Source: JAFDZO01 sp044226845 (GTDB taxonomy: Bacteria > Bacteroidota > Ignavibacteria > Tepidaquicellales > Tepidaquicellaceae). Taken from it: a DNA stretch of 64,000 nucleotides. Position numbers and translations under genes: made by a program. Each line of letters starts with the position of its first letter. Position 1 is the stretch's first letter. This document shows positions 47,624 through 56,394 of this stretch, piece after piece. Below the pieces are notes generated by a model. The model made no database searches. It was not told the origin of the DNA and worked only from the letters and a program-made list of their open reading frames with translations. The stretch is taken from positions 62,001 to 126,000 of the forward strand of contig JBGAGG010000002.1 of the NCBI GenBank assembly GCA_044226845.1, in the 5' to 3' direction.

Positions 47624-47643
47624 ATTCCCGCCTTCGCGGGAAT
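47624..47643. repeat. Palindromic repeat ATTCCCGC-CTTC-GCGGGAAT
   Basis: Third copy of the stem seen at 19306 and 44932, here with loop CTTC. It is 13 bp before the GTTGTTGGTC palindrome. Confidence 0.8.
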
Positions 47644-47656
47644 GACAAGCATTGTG

Positions 47657-47680
47657 GTTGTTGGTCAGGAGACCAATAAC
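47657..47680. repeat. Palindromic dispersed repeat, GTTGTTGGTC type
   Basis: GTTGTTGGTC and GACCAATAAC around AGGA. Related to 19143-19166 (inverted loop) and 20444-20469. Confidence 0.7.
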
Positions 47681-47768
47681 GGCGGAAACCTTCCTTTATA
47701 GGGCGTTATCAATAAACTGCAACAATATTTTTTTTACTTTTCACATAATGATGAATTTTTGACGGGTT

Positions 47769-48488
47769 TTATTCTATCTGCTCTGCAGGAATATTTGTTT
47801 TATTCTTTGCCTGATTCTTTATCTGATTTTTAATCTGATTCTTAATGGCTTTTTCAGATTTAGCTTTTTTTCGCGGCTGTCTGCGGATTGCTTTTTCAAA
47901 GACCGGCTTTATTTCAGGATGCTCATTTGAAAGGTCGCGCAGGTGCTCTCCAATAAATAAATCCTCTGCCTCTGTATCTTCAGTAATAATTGCATCGCTT
48001 ATATCGGTTTCCCTGTCTCCTTCAGGCTGAAATTTACTGAATGACTCCATATCAGTTACCCATAACGGAGCCTCTTCTTCCGGAGAAATATCTTCGCCGG
48101 GTTTTGGTATGCTGAGTGACCATAAATTTTTCTCCGTATGTTTTTCACTCATCTCAAGTTGAAGCAGTTTTGTAAATTTAAGAATGAGATCTACAACGTA
48201 ATCATAATCGATATTTTTCTTTTCCGCCGATCTTGGATCGTTAAGTGTATCGTACAAACCTGAAAGATGATGGGAAATATTTTCAACTCTTGCTAGCTTT
48301 GAAAGATTATTGCCGTGTAAAATTTCGTCCATAAAATCCTGTCTTGCAACCAGGATGTAAGTCGCAAGCTGTTTATTCCACATAGTAAGAGTTGTGCGGT
48401 GCACGCCGAGCTCCTTTGCAATCATATACATCGGAAGCCCTTCCGCTTTCAATTGAACAAATTTCATTTTGATTTTCATGTTACGCAT
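47769..48488 (-). CDS. Helix-turn-helix protein with charged repeat tail (paralogue B)
   Basis: The 239 residues are paralogous to 25642-26463. Over the first ~60 residues (KFVQLKAEGLPMYMIAKELG then VHRTTLTMWNKQLATYILVA) the two share most positions; after that they diverge but keep a D-rich middle (EEAPLWVTDMESF against EEAPIWITDAEKF). The tail is again lysine-rich and repetitive (KNQIKNQIKNQAKN). The upstream palindromic element is conserved at 48627-48671. A Shine-Dalgarno-like AAGGAAAA lies just before the ATG. It probably binds DNA; the role is unknown. Confidence 0.75.
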   Translation of the reverse strand: MRNMKIKMKFVQLKAEGLPMYMIAKELGVHRTTLTMWNKQLATYILVARQDFMDEILHGNNLSKLARVENISHHLSGLYDTLNDPRSAEKKNIDYDYVVDLILKFTKLLQLEMSEKHTEKNLWSLSIPKPGEDISPEEEAPLWVTDMESFSKFQPEGDRETDISDAIITEDTEAEDLFIGEHLRDLSNEHPEIKPVFEKAIRRQPRKKAKSEKAIKNQIKNQIKNQAKNKTNIPAEQIE

Positions 48489-48626
48489 GATGTTTTCCTT
48501 TTTGGTTAAGTTATGAATTATGAATTTTTGTGTTCTCTATTCCAAATAGTCCGCCTAGGAGGATTGGGAATGAGAAAAGACTGAGTTAAATTATAGATAC
48601 TGAAATTTGTTTTTAAGGTGATTGTA

Positions 48627-48671
48627 CTTATTACTACTAATAGGGAGATATTATTTGAATGGACTTGACAG
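48627..48671 (-). promoter_or_regulatory. Conserved element with palindrome, locus B
   Basis: On the reverse strand it reads TGTCAAGTCCATTCAA then ATCTCCCTATTAGTAGTAAT, matching locus A (25452-25500) at most positions. The core CCTATTAGTAGTAATAAG is a less perfect palindrome than in A. It lies 139 bp before the HTH start, as in A (146 bp). Confidence 0.7.
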
Positions 48672-48749
48672 ATAATTGAAGTTCTGACAAATTTTTTAAT
48701 GCAATATTTAATTAAGAATACATATGTTTATAAAAACAAAACCCTGAAA

Positions 48750-50462
48750 ATGAAAAAATTAATTTTTATTTGTATAATCCTTGTCAATACTCATATTATT
48801 TATGCTCAGGATAAAGGTGATTATTTTATTAAACAGGAAATGGTATTGCCTGAAAAACTTAACCCTGTTACTACAAACGATGCCGCAGCCACAGAGATAG
48901 ATGAAATTATTTTCGAATCACTTCTTTCTATAGATAAAAAAACATTTGAACTTAGGCCTCAGCTGGCAGTAAAGTTTCCGCAGATAAGCGAAGACCATTT
49001 AACATATACTTTTGAGCTGAATAAAAATATAAAGTTTTCTGACGGGACACCTTTAACAGGTGAGGATATAATCTTTACTTTAAAAGTTATTAAAAATCCT
49101 TTTGTCGATGCTCAGGCATTAAGAAATTATTTTGCTTATACACAAAAAGCCGAACTTGTAGACGGGGATAAATTTAAAATAAAATTCACTCAGTCAAAGC
49201 CGTATTTCAGAGCAATATATTCTATAGGTGATATGAGAATTATTGCTAAACATATTTTCGATGCGAAAAATATATCCGACAAATTTTCATGGGAAGATAT
49301 AGATGGAGCAAGTGAATCTTTGGATGGAAGAAAATATCCTGAGATGCAAAAGTTTGCTGATTTTTTTAATTCAAGAGATGCTTCAACTTCGCCTGAATAT
49401 TTGATAGGAAGCGGACCTTACTTTTTAGTAAAATGGGATGAGCAGAATGAAACAATTACTCTGAAACGAAATGATAATTACTGGAAAAAAGATTCACCCC
49501 ATTACCTTGATAAAATTATAATTAAAGCTGTTGGAGATTATAACTTGGCTATTCAGGAGATTAAAAATAATAAACTCGATTTTATGTTTGTGATACAGCC
49601 CTATGATTTTTTTGAAGGCATGAAAAATCCTGAACAGTATAACTTAAAAAAAGTTTTAGTTCCTGAACCCGTTTATGCATATATAGCATGGAATAATGAA
49701 AACCCGTTATTTAAAGATAAAAAGGTACGCCGGGCATTAAGTTACGCAGTTGACCGGCAAACTATCATTGATAAAATTTTGTATGGTGCAGCGGTTCCGA
49801 TACAATCGCATATATATTATAAAAGTAAATTTATAAATGACAATCTCCCGCTAATAACCTATGATTTAGAAAAAGCAAAACAGCTTTTAGCTGAAGCAGG
49901 GTGGAAAGACACTGACGGCGACGGAGTGCTTGATAAAATAGTTGACGGAAGGAAGACTGATTTCAAATTTACGTTCATGAACAATAATAATCCGAAGAGA
50001 AAAAAGATTATGCTTCCCGTTATTGAGTCGTTAAAACAAATAGGTATTTCAGCTGACCTTAAGGAATATGAATGGTCAGTATTTTTGGATAAGTGCAGGA
50101 AGCGCGATTTTGATGCATGCTACGCCGCATGGCAGCTGAACGTTACTGCCGATGATCCGTTTATGATATGGCATTCATCACAGGCACAGGACGAAGGAAG
50201 TAATTTTATTTCATACAATAATTCAGAAAGTGATAAATTATTGGAAGAAAACAGAATTACATTTGATGATGGAAAGAGAAAAGAAATACTTGATAAATGG
50301 CAGCAGATAATTTATGATGACCAGCCAGTGACTTTTTTATGGACGGAACAATCAAGATACTTTTACAGCGACAGATTCAGAAATATAGAATTTTACGGAT
50401 ATCCCGGTTCAGCTTACTATTCTGAGTGGTGGGTGCCGAAGGAATTGCAAAAGTATAAGTGA
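48750..50462 (+). CDS. Peptide/nickel-type ABC transporter substrate-binding protein (SBP_bac_5)
   Basis: The start at the ATG 48750 (MKKLIFICIILVNTH) gives a clear signal peptide (cleavage near IIYAQ). An earlier ATG at 48699 would add 17 residues of non-signal sequence. The 570-residue mature protein has the family landmarks NPVTTNDAAATEIDEIIFES, SDGTPLTGEDIIFTLK, GSGPYFLVKWDEQNETITLK, VRRALSYAVDRQTIIDKILY, and the DTDGDGVLDK loop. It should bind oligopeptides or similar ligands in the periplasm. No permease or ATPase genes are adjacent, so it is an orphan of its transporter here. Confidence 0.9.
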   Translation: MKKLIFICIILVNTHIIYAQDKGDYFIKQEMVLPEKLNPVTTNDAAATEIDEIIFESLLSIDKKTFELRPQLAVKFPQISEDHLTYTFELNKNIKFSDGTPLTGEDIIFTLKVIKNPFVDAQALRNYFAYTQKAELVDGDKFKIKFTQSKPYFRAIYSIGDMRIIAKHIFDAKNISDKFSWEDIDGASESLDGRKYPEMQKFADFFNSRDASTSPEYLIGSGPYFLVKWDEQNETITLKRNDNYWKKDSPHYLDKIIIKAVGDYNLAIQEIKNNKLDFMFVIQPYDFFEGMKNPEQYNLKKVLVPEPVYAYIAWNNENPLFKDKKVRRALSYAVDRQTIIDKILYGAAVPIQSHIYYKSKFINDNLPLITYDLEKAKQLLAEAGWKDTDGDGVLDKIVDGRKTDFKFTFMNNNNPKRKKIMLPVIESLKQIGISADLKEYEWSVFLDKCRKRDFDACYAAWQLNVTADDPFMIWHSSQAQDEGSNFISYNNSESDKLLEENRITFDDGKRKEILDKWQQIIYDDQPVTFLWTEQSRYFYSDRFRNIEFYGYPGSAYYSEWWVPKELQKYK

Positions 50463-50470
50463 TAAAAAAT

Positions 50471-50521
50471 GTAGAGACGCAAAACCCCGTATCAAGTACG
50501 GGGCAAGCTTTGCGTCTCTAC
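50471..50521. repeat. Composite palindrome GTAGAGACGCAAA...TTTGCGTCTCTAC
   Basis: Outer arms GTAGAGACGCAAA (50471-50483) and TTTGCGTCTCTAC (50509-50521) are perfect complements. Inside, CCCCGT (50485-50490) pairs with ACGGGG (50498-50503). It lies between convergent genes and may act as a terminator or as a dispersed repeat. Confidence 0.75.
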
Positions 50522-50547
50522 GAATAATATTTAATAAGAATATTTAA

Positions 50548-51993
50548 TTACTTCACCAGCACCATCTTCACTGACTTTGCAAACTCATTTGTCTGAAGCT
50601 TGAAATAATAAATCCCCGATGATAAATTTTCTCCGTTGAATTCATACTCATAGCTTCCCGCAGTCATATTATTTTGTGTGATATTTTTCACTTCTCTCCC
50701 CATTGCATCGAATATGATTAATTTCACATCGGATGATTTGGGAATATCAAATTTTATTTTTGTAGTAGGATTGAAAGGATTGGGGTAGTTCTGATAAAGT
50801 TTGAAATCATCAGCAATGTAATTTCCGGTTCTAGTAATGTTCCCTGTAACAAAAATTTTTGTTTTATAATAAAGAGATGTAAATCCGGCAGAATCTTTAC
50901 TAAAGACCACATAGAATAAATAATCAAGACCTGCTCTTACTCCGTTGTTTAATGCTATGGAAGTATTCTTTGAGGAATCTCCGATTGTAATACTATCTTT
51001 ATGGTATGGATTCACTGCATCAAGCAGTATTTTTGTGGAATCATTTGACTTCCTTACAACGGCATTTATATGAGCAAAAAATGAATCGAATATAAAAGGA
51101 TACAACCATGCCTTGAACCCGTAGTAATTAAAGTAAGGTGATGAATAAACTATATCAGTTGTATTTGCTCCTGAAAGAAAAGAATATATACCATTTTTAC
51201 CTTCACGATCCGATTCAAATACCTGCTGAACATCATTATAATTTTTTACAATGGTAAGCGGGCTATTATTTCCGTTTGAGGAAATTGAGTCCTTTAAAGT
51301 CCAGGTATTTCCATTGTTAGTAGAGCGGGCTGAATATACTAAAGATGTGGTATCAGTTCTTTGAGAGCGAAAGCACAGAACAATCTCACCATTATAATTA
51401 CTTACTCCCATAACAGGTTTATCTGATCTTCCCGCTAATGCAGCAGTAAGATTTGTTTCTGAAATAGTTGTTTTAGTTGCAGCGTTGTATCTTTTGTAAA
51501 TAATTTCTCCGTCTTTGGAATAGGTTATCCCAAATTCAGAAGCAGTTATTTGTATAGCCTTTGGATTTGATTTATCGCCGGAAGATGAATCTACAGGAAA
51601 ATACGGACTCCATATTCCTGAATTATAATAAGAGCCGTAAATATCCCATCTGCCGTTTTGATTTGTTTCCCATAGTACTAAAGCATTTTTAATTGAATCA
51701 GAACTATACGCGATGCACGGATTTCTGTTTGTAAAATTATTTGAAGTAATATATTTTATTGTGTCATGAACTCCGTACCGGTCTAATCCTATAACACAGA
51801 TAGATGAGCTTGAATTTATTCTTCTTTCAAAAACCATAAATTCCCATCTGTACCCTCCATAATATTGTAAAGAATTGAAAGTAGGATTTGTATCTTTGTA
51901 TCCCGATGTAAGTCTTTTTAAAGGTGACCACTGAGCGTTTAGGTTACACGTTGCTGCAATAAACAACATGACTAAGAAAATTATTTTTTTCAT
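50548..51993 (-). CDS. Secreted propeller-like T9SS cargo protein (paralogue 1)
   Basis: A 481-residue exported protein (cleavage near CNLNAQ). SPLKRLTSGYKDTNPTF, ICVIGLDRYGVHDTIKYI, NPCIAYSSDSIKNALVLWE and GDKSNPKAIQ suggest repeated beta-propeller blades. It ends in a T9SS type A domain (NYPNPFNPTTKIKFDIPKS, SSGIYYFKLQTNE, KSVKMVLVK). The next gene upstream (52013-53500) is a full-length paralogue separated by 19 bp. Ligand unknown; probably surface-exposed. Confidence 0.85.
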   Translation of the reverse strand: MKKIIFLVMLFIAATCNLNAQWSPLKRLTSGYKDTNPTFNSLQYYGGYRWEFMVFERRINSSSSICVIGLDRYGVHDTIKYITSNNFTNRNPCIAYSSDSIKNALVLWETNQNGRWDIYGSYYNSGIWSPYFPVDSSSGDKSNPKAIQITASEFGITYSKDGEIIYKRYNAATKTTISETNLTAALAGRSDKPVMGVSNYNGEIVLCFRSQRTDTTSLVYSARSTNNGNTWTLKDSISSNGNNSPLTIVKNYNDVQQVFESDREGKNGIYSFLSGANTTDIVYSSPYFNYYGFKAWLYPFIFDSFFAHINAVVRKSNDSTKILLDAVNPYHKDSITIGDSSKNTSIALNNGVRAGLDYLFYVVFSKDSAGFTSLYYKTKIFVTGNITRTGNYIADDFKLYQNYPNPFNPTTKIKFDIPKSSDVKLIIFDAMGREVKNITQNNMTAGSYEYEFNGENLSSGIYYFKLQTNEFAKSVKMVLVK

Positions 51994-52012
51994 TTAATTA
52001 TGGTTTTAGAGT

Positions 52013-53500
52013 TTATTTCACCAGCACCATCTTCACTGACTTAGAAAATTCATTTGTCTGAAGCTTGAAGTAATAAATTCCCGAAGATAAATTTTCTCCG
52101 TTGAATTCGTACTCATAGCTTCCGGCTGTTAAATTATTTTGTGTAATGTTTTTTACTTCTCTTCCTGCAGCATCAAAGATAATTATTTTTACATCGGATA
52201 GTTTAGGAATATCAAATTTTATTTTTGTTGTTGGGTTGAAGGGGTTGGGGTAGTTCTGGTAAAGGTTATATTCCTTAGCCGCTAAAGTGTTTGTATTTAT
52301 AATTTCATTAACAATATAAAGCCTGTTCTTATAATACAGTGAAGTATATCCGGCAGAATCCATATTGAAAACAACAAAGAGTGAAAATTTATTATCGAAT
52401 TTTATTCCGCTGTTTAATGCTAATGTAATATTTTTTGAAGTATCTCCTGCTGTCAGACTATCCCGTCCAAATATTGAAGAAGAAGCCATGTTAAACATAA
52501 TTTTAGTTGAGTCAGATGATTTCCGTACAACAGCAGAAATATCGGATTGAATGCTTTCAGTGATTATAGGATAATACCAGGTCTTTAATCCGTAATAATT
52601 GAAATAAGGAGAAATAACAGCAGTTTCAAGCTGTGTAGAAAATGATGAGTTATAAGAATAGATGGCGCTTTTTCCGCTTCTGTTAGATTCAAAGATCTGC
52701 TGCGTGGAATAGGTCTGAACCATCTGTATATTTATATTATTCCCTGTATACGCTAAGGTATCAGGTGCGCTCCACGTATCGCCGTTATTAGCCGAAGTTG
52801 CTTTATATATACAAAAATTATTGTCAGGTTTTTTTGAGCGAAAATTTACCCTTAATGAAGTTGAACCTGTTGCGCTCATAAGACAATTACTGCATGGCAT
52901 TGTGATTGATGATGTAAGATTTGATTCGCCCAGAATTGTTTTTGTCTGCGCATTATATCTTCTGTAAATTATATCATCATCCTTTGTATATACTATTGCG
53001 AAGTCTGTTTCATTGATTTGTATAGCCTTGGGATTAAATTTATTTCCTGCTCCGGAATCCACCGGGAAAGGAGTTGACCAGCCGGAAGGCGTGTAATAAG
53101 AGCCGTATATATCCCACTTGCCGTTTTGATTCGACTCCCATAATGCAAGTGAATATCTGATTGTATCATTCCAGGCAATTTGTTTGTAAGCTATGCAGGG
53201 ATTTCTTTTCTGATAATTATTTGTGGTAAGATATTTGACGGAATCCATAGGTCCGTCTTTGCTAAAACGTATTACACATATCTGAGATGCCGTATCAATC
53301 TTCCTTTGGAAAACCATAAACTCCCAGAACTGATAATTGTAAAAGCTATAATAAGGCGGAGAGGTAAAATCAGGATTAGAGTCTTTGTATCCGTATGTAA
53401 GTCTTTTAAGAGGAGACCAGTTTGGAATCTGGGAAAAGGTATCCTTGGCTTCAAACAGAAGGCAAATTATCACTAACAGCAAAATAGTAAGTTTTCTCAT
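52013..53500 (-). CDS. Secreted propeller-like T9SS cargo protein (paralogue 2)
   Basis: A 495-residue paralogue of 50548-51993 with the same architecture: signal peptide, SPLKRLTYGYKDSNPDF, ICVIRFSKDGPMDSVKYL, NPCIAYK, NPKAIQINETDFAIVYTKD and T9SS end (NYPNPFNPTTKIKFDIPKL, SSGIYYFKLQTNEFSK). The sorting domains are nearly identical, showing a recent duplication or homogenisation, whereas the propeller regions have diverged. Probably co-transcribed with its neighbour. Confidence 0.85.
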   Translation of the reverse strand: MRKLTILLLVIICLLFEAKDTFSQIPNWSPLKRLTYGYKDSNPDFTSPPYYSFYNYQFWEFMVFQRKIDTASQICVIRFSKDGPMDSVKYLTTNNYQKRNPCIAYKQIAWNDTIRYSLALWESNQNGKWDIYGSYYTPSGWSTPFPVDSGAGNKFNPKAIQINETDFAIVYTKDDDIIYRRYNAQTKTILGESNLTSSITMPCSNCLMSATGSTSLRVNFRSKKPDNNFCIYKATSANNGDTWSAPDTLAYTGNNINIQMVQTYSTQQIFESNRSGKSAIYSYNSSFSTQLETAVISPYFNYYGLKTWYYPIITESIQSDISAVVRKSSDSTKIMFNMASSSIFGRDSLTAGDTSKNITLALNSGIKFDNKFSLFVVFNMDSAGYTSLYYKNRLYIVNEIINTNTLAAKEYNLYQNYPNPFNPTTKIKFDIPKLSDVKIIIFDAAGREVKNITQNNLTAGSYEYEFNGENLSSGIYYFKLQTNEFSKSVKMVLVK

Positions 53501-53574
53501 AGCTGTATATTAGGTTAGTAAAGAATCGGGAGCGGTATTTTATATAATTTACTTATTTTACAGTTTTTAATGCT

Positions 53575-53838
53575 ATGATGGCTGCAGCAAAATTTATATC
53601 GGAACCCATAGAGGTAATAGCTCACATGCATCACATGAAAATGATTGTGCTGAGATTTAAATGGAAGGAAACTGTGTATTATGTTTCAAAGATGGTGAAT
53701 AAATGGCAGGTGCCGGCAGGGGAATCAAAAATAACGCATTATATTGTCGAGTGCCCGCGGCAGAACGTCTCTGCAGAAATAGCTTTCGACCATCTGAATT
53801 TAAAATGGGAAATTGTAACGTATAGCGGAATGCGCTGA
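53575..53838 (+). CDS. Small conserved-type protein, DUF6504-like
   Basis: 87 residues with ISEPIEVIAHMHHMKMIVLR, FKWKETVYYVSKMVNKWQV, then ITHYIVECPRQNV and FDHLNLKWEIVTY. The pattern of an ISEPI start, F.W....Y.V....W and a closing W resembles small beta proteins grouped as DUF6504; this is a tentative reading. There is no signal peptide. It is a single-gene unit followed by a long repeat. Confidence 0.6.
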   Translation: MMAAAKFISEPIEVIAHMHHMKMIVLRFKWKETVYYVSKMVNKWQVPAGESKITHYIVECPRQNVSAEIAFDHLNLKWEIVTYSGMR

Positions 53839-53840
53839 TG

Positions 53841-54029
53841 GAATAAGGTTTATAAAGTATAAGGTTTATAAAGTTTATAAAGTAAAAAGTTCGTAAAGTT
53901 TATAAAGTAAAAAGTTTGTAAAGTTTATAAAGTAAAAAGTTTGTAAAGTTTATAAAGTAAAAAGTTTGTAAAGTTTATAAAGTAAAGTACCTTACAAACC
54001 TTACAAACCTTATAAACTTTTAACCTTAT
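53841..54029. repeat. 25-bp tandem repeat inside a long imperfect inverted repeat
   Basis: A GTAAAGTTTATAAAGTAAAA-type unit recurs with a 25-bp period (GTAAAG at 53893, 53918, 53943 and 53968). The start GAATAAGGTTTATAAAG and the end CTTTTAACCTTATTC are inverted relatives, with ACCTTACAAACCTTACAAAC before the end. It lies between the convergent genes at 53575 and guaB and could form a large hairpin. No unique spacers occur, so it is not a CRISPR. Confidence 0.8.
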
Positions 54030-54030
54030 T

Positions 54031-55445
54031 CTATTTGATGCTATAGTTAGGCGCTTCCTTCGTTATCTTCACATCATGTGGATGAGATTCTTTCAATCCT
54101 GCATTTGTAATCTGAACAAACTTTGTTTTCGTTTTCATCTCGTGAATATTCTTCGCTCCGCAATAACCCATGGCAGAACGCAAGCCTCCAATCAATTGAT
54201 AAATTGTATCACCCAGCGGTCCCTTATGAGGAACAATACCTTCTATTCCTTCCGGAACTAATTTTTTAATATCATCTTCTGCATCCTGAAAATATCTGTC
54301 TTTCGAGCCTTCCTTCATTGCTTCGATAGACCCCATTCCTCTGTAGACTTTATAGCTTCTTCCTTCATATAAAACTTTTTCGCCCGGAGTTTCATCCGTG
54401 CCTGCAAGCATTCCGCCTGCTTAATGCCGCCGTCTGCTATCAATGGAATTTTATACTGCTGGGCAATTTTCGCGCAATCAATAACTGCAGATATTTGAGG
54501 AACGCCAACGCCTGCAATAATTCTTGTTGTGCAGATAGAGCCTGCGCCGATACCTACTTTAATGCCGTCAGCTCCGGCTTGTATTAAATCATAAGTCGCT
54601 TCTCCCGTAGCAACGTTTCCTGCAATTAAATCTACATCAAAAGATTTTTTTATAAGCTTTACCATATCTATAACTCCGCGTGAGTGTCCGTGAGCCGTAT
54701 CTACAACTATCACGTCAACGCCTTTTGCCACCAGAGCTTTAACTCTTTCGATTGTATCGCCTGCAATGCCTACGGCAGCGCCTGCTCTTAATCTTCCGAA
54801 TTTATCTTTGCACGATAGCGGATATCTTTTTCTTTTCTGAATGTCTTTGAAAGTTATAAGCCCTTTTAAATTTCCTGCTTTATCTACAACAAGCAGCTTT
54901 TCAATTTTATGCTTCTGAAGAATAAGCTCTGCCTCAGTAAGATTTGTTCCGGCCGGAGCAGTGATCAGATTTTCCTTCGTCATAATTTCCGAGATGAGAG
55001 TCTCTTCATTCGGTTCGAATCGCAGATCTCTATTGGTAAGTATTCCCTGCAGTTTATTTTTTGCATCGACAATTGGAATTCCGGATATGCTGAAGCGCGA
55101 CATAATTTCCAGCGCATCTTTTATTTTTTTATCAGAGGTTAAAGTTATCGGATCCATTATCATTCCGCTCTCGCTTCGTTTCACTTTATCCACTTCATCT
55201 GCCTGCCTTGCTATACTCATATTCTTATGAATTATGCCAATCCCTCCTTCGCGCGCAATTGCAATTGCCATATTGCTTTCAGTAACAGTATCCATTGCTG
55301 AAGAAAGAATAGGAATGTTCAGCTCAATATTTTTTGTAAGCTTTGTTTTAAGCTCAACATCTCGGGGAAGTACTTTAGATTTTGCCGGGACGAGAAGGAC
55401 GTCATCAAACGTAATTGCAAGTTCAAGAATTTTATCCGATTTCAT
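54031..55445 (-). pseudogene. guaB: IMP dehydrogenase, interrupted by an out-of-frame internal deletion
   Basis: The first reading frame (55445-54315) encodes the N-end of IMPDH (TFDDVLLVPAKS), both CBS domains (GILTNRDLRF), the catalytic GAGSICTTRIIAGVGVPQ loop (Cys) and ends at IADGGIKQ. A second frame (from 54411) starts MLAGTDETPGE and gives VYRGMGSIEAM, GSKDRYF and the usual C-end SHPHDVKITKEAPNYSI. Normal IMPDHs have about 18 residues between GGIK and the GG(M/S)LAGT segment, including the SGD and VMLG part. Here only 2 nt remain between AAG and GGC, so about 52 nt are missing and the frame is shifted. As written it cannot make full-length enzyme. Assembly error and real inactivation are both possible. 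Confidence 0.85.
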
Positions 55446-55470
55446 AATATAGTATAATAAATATAAAAAA

Positions 55471-56304
55471 TTATTTTATAGTTTTGTCTTTAATTAAATC
55501 GTTGTAAATATTTTCAGGTCTTAAATCGCCATCGAAAGAGCGAACATACATTAAATGTAAATGAGTGGGGGAGCGTGAGGGATAAGCATTTTTCCCCGTG
55601 CGTCCCATTGTGCCTAAAGATGTACCTGGCTTTACAAGGTCACCAACTTTCACATAAACATCTTTCAAGTGAGCGTAATAAAAAAGTCCGTTTGTAAAAT
55701 TATCATAAACATAAACAATGTTGCCGCCGCGAATATCCATCATTTCGGTAGTCCAGTTAGTTCTGGTTTCTACTACCATACCTCCGCTCATAGATAGTAT
55801 TTCAACAGGCTTGCCTGTATTATCATCGATTGCATCCTGATTTGCATCGCTGATAAAAATATCATGCGCAGGATGTCCGCCTGAATTTATTTCAAAAAAA
55901 TCAAAACCGCTTGTTACATATCCGCTGCCGTTATAGCCGCCGATAGCTGAAGCAGTATAACCTTTTACAGGGAAAACCCAATCTTTATCGGAATACTTTT
56001 TTATCTTCTTTTTCTTTGTAAGGTCTTCAAGATAATCCCACATCTGATTTGTCCATCTGTACATAGAATCAATAGCTTCTTTTTTCAGAAGTACTCCGTC
56101 ACGGTTTAATCTCATTATTGAGCCCCATCTTGAAACAGGGTTAACAATCTTCGGTTTAACGCTTTCATCTTCCTCTATATCATTTACCTTTTGAGATAAG
56201 CTCTCAATGGATATGTAAATATTTTTCTTCTTAGGCTTATCATCCTTCTTTTTCTTTGTAGTAGTTTGCGCTGAAGATATATTAACCGATAAGATACAAA
56301 ACAC
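55471..56304 (-). CDS. M23 family metallopeptidase (LytM-like)
   Basis: The 277 residues annotated start at GTG, giving MFCILSVNISSAQ. The frame continues upstream without a stop for at least 20 codons encoding KFFFTITLL, so the true signal peptide is longer and the start codon (perhaps a CTG at about 56367) is unsure. The mature protein has a Lys-rich segment, then the LytM fold with GGHPAHDIFI (zinc His/Asp), FYYAHLKDV, GTMGRTGKNAYPSRSPTHLH and LMYV. Members cut peptidoglycan cross-links or act as divisome activators. It probably works in the periplasm. Confidence 0.88.
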   Translation of the reverse strand: MFCILSVNISSAQTTTKKKKDDKPKKKNIYISIESLSQKVNDIEEDESVKPKIVNPVSRWGSIMRLNRDGVLLKKEAIDSMYRWTNQMWDYLEDLTKKKKIKKYSDKDWVFPVKGYTASAIGGYNGSGYVTSGFDFFEINSGGHPAHDIFISDANQDAIDDNTGKPVEILSMSGGMVVETRTNWTTEMMDIRGGNIVYVYDNFTNGLFYYAHLKDVYVKVGDLVKPGTSLGTMGRTGKNAYPSRSPTHLHLMYVRSFDGDLRPENIYNDLIKDKTIK

Positions 56305-56394
56305 AAGTAAAGTAATTGTAAAGAAAAATTTTCTTTTTTGATTTAGAAGTGGAATATGATTTTTCAGAAAAGCCCCCTTTGTATTTTTTTATAA

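Larger units (their letters stand above)
47435..47768. other. Gene-free interval with dispersed repeats
   Basis: This 334-bp interval holds a CCCCTTCCTTACCAAGGGG hairpin with a G-rich tract (about 47530-47562), the ATTCCCGC palindrome at 47624 and the GTTGTTGGTC palindrome at 47657. No gene is seen. It lies downstream of the second HTH gene. Confidence 0.7.

Noticed and set aside
53841..54029. Possible CRISPR array
   Set aside because: The 25-bp units are adjacent with no unique spacers, and no cas genes are present.
54315..54411. Programmed frameshift in guaB
   Set aside because: The two frames overlap but about 18 residues of the barrel are also missing, so changing frame would not restore a normal enzyme.
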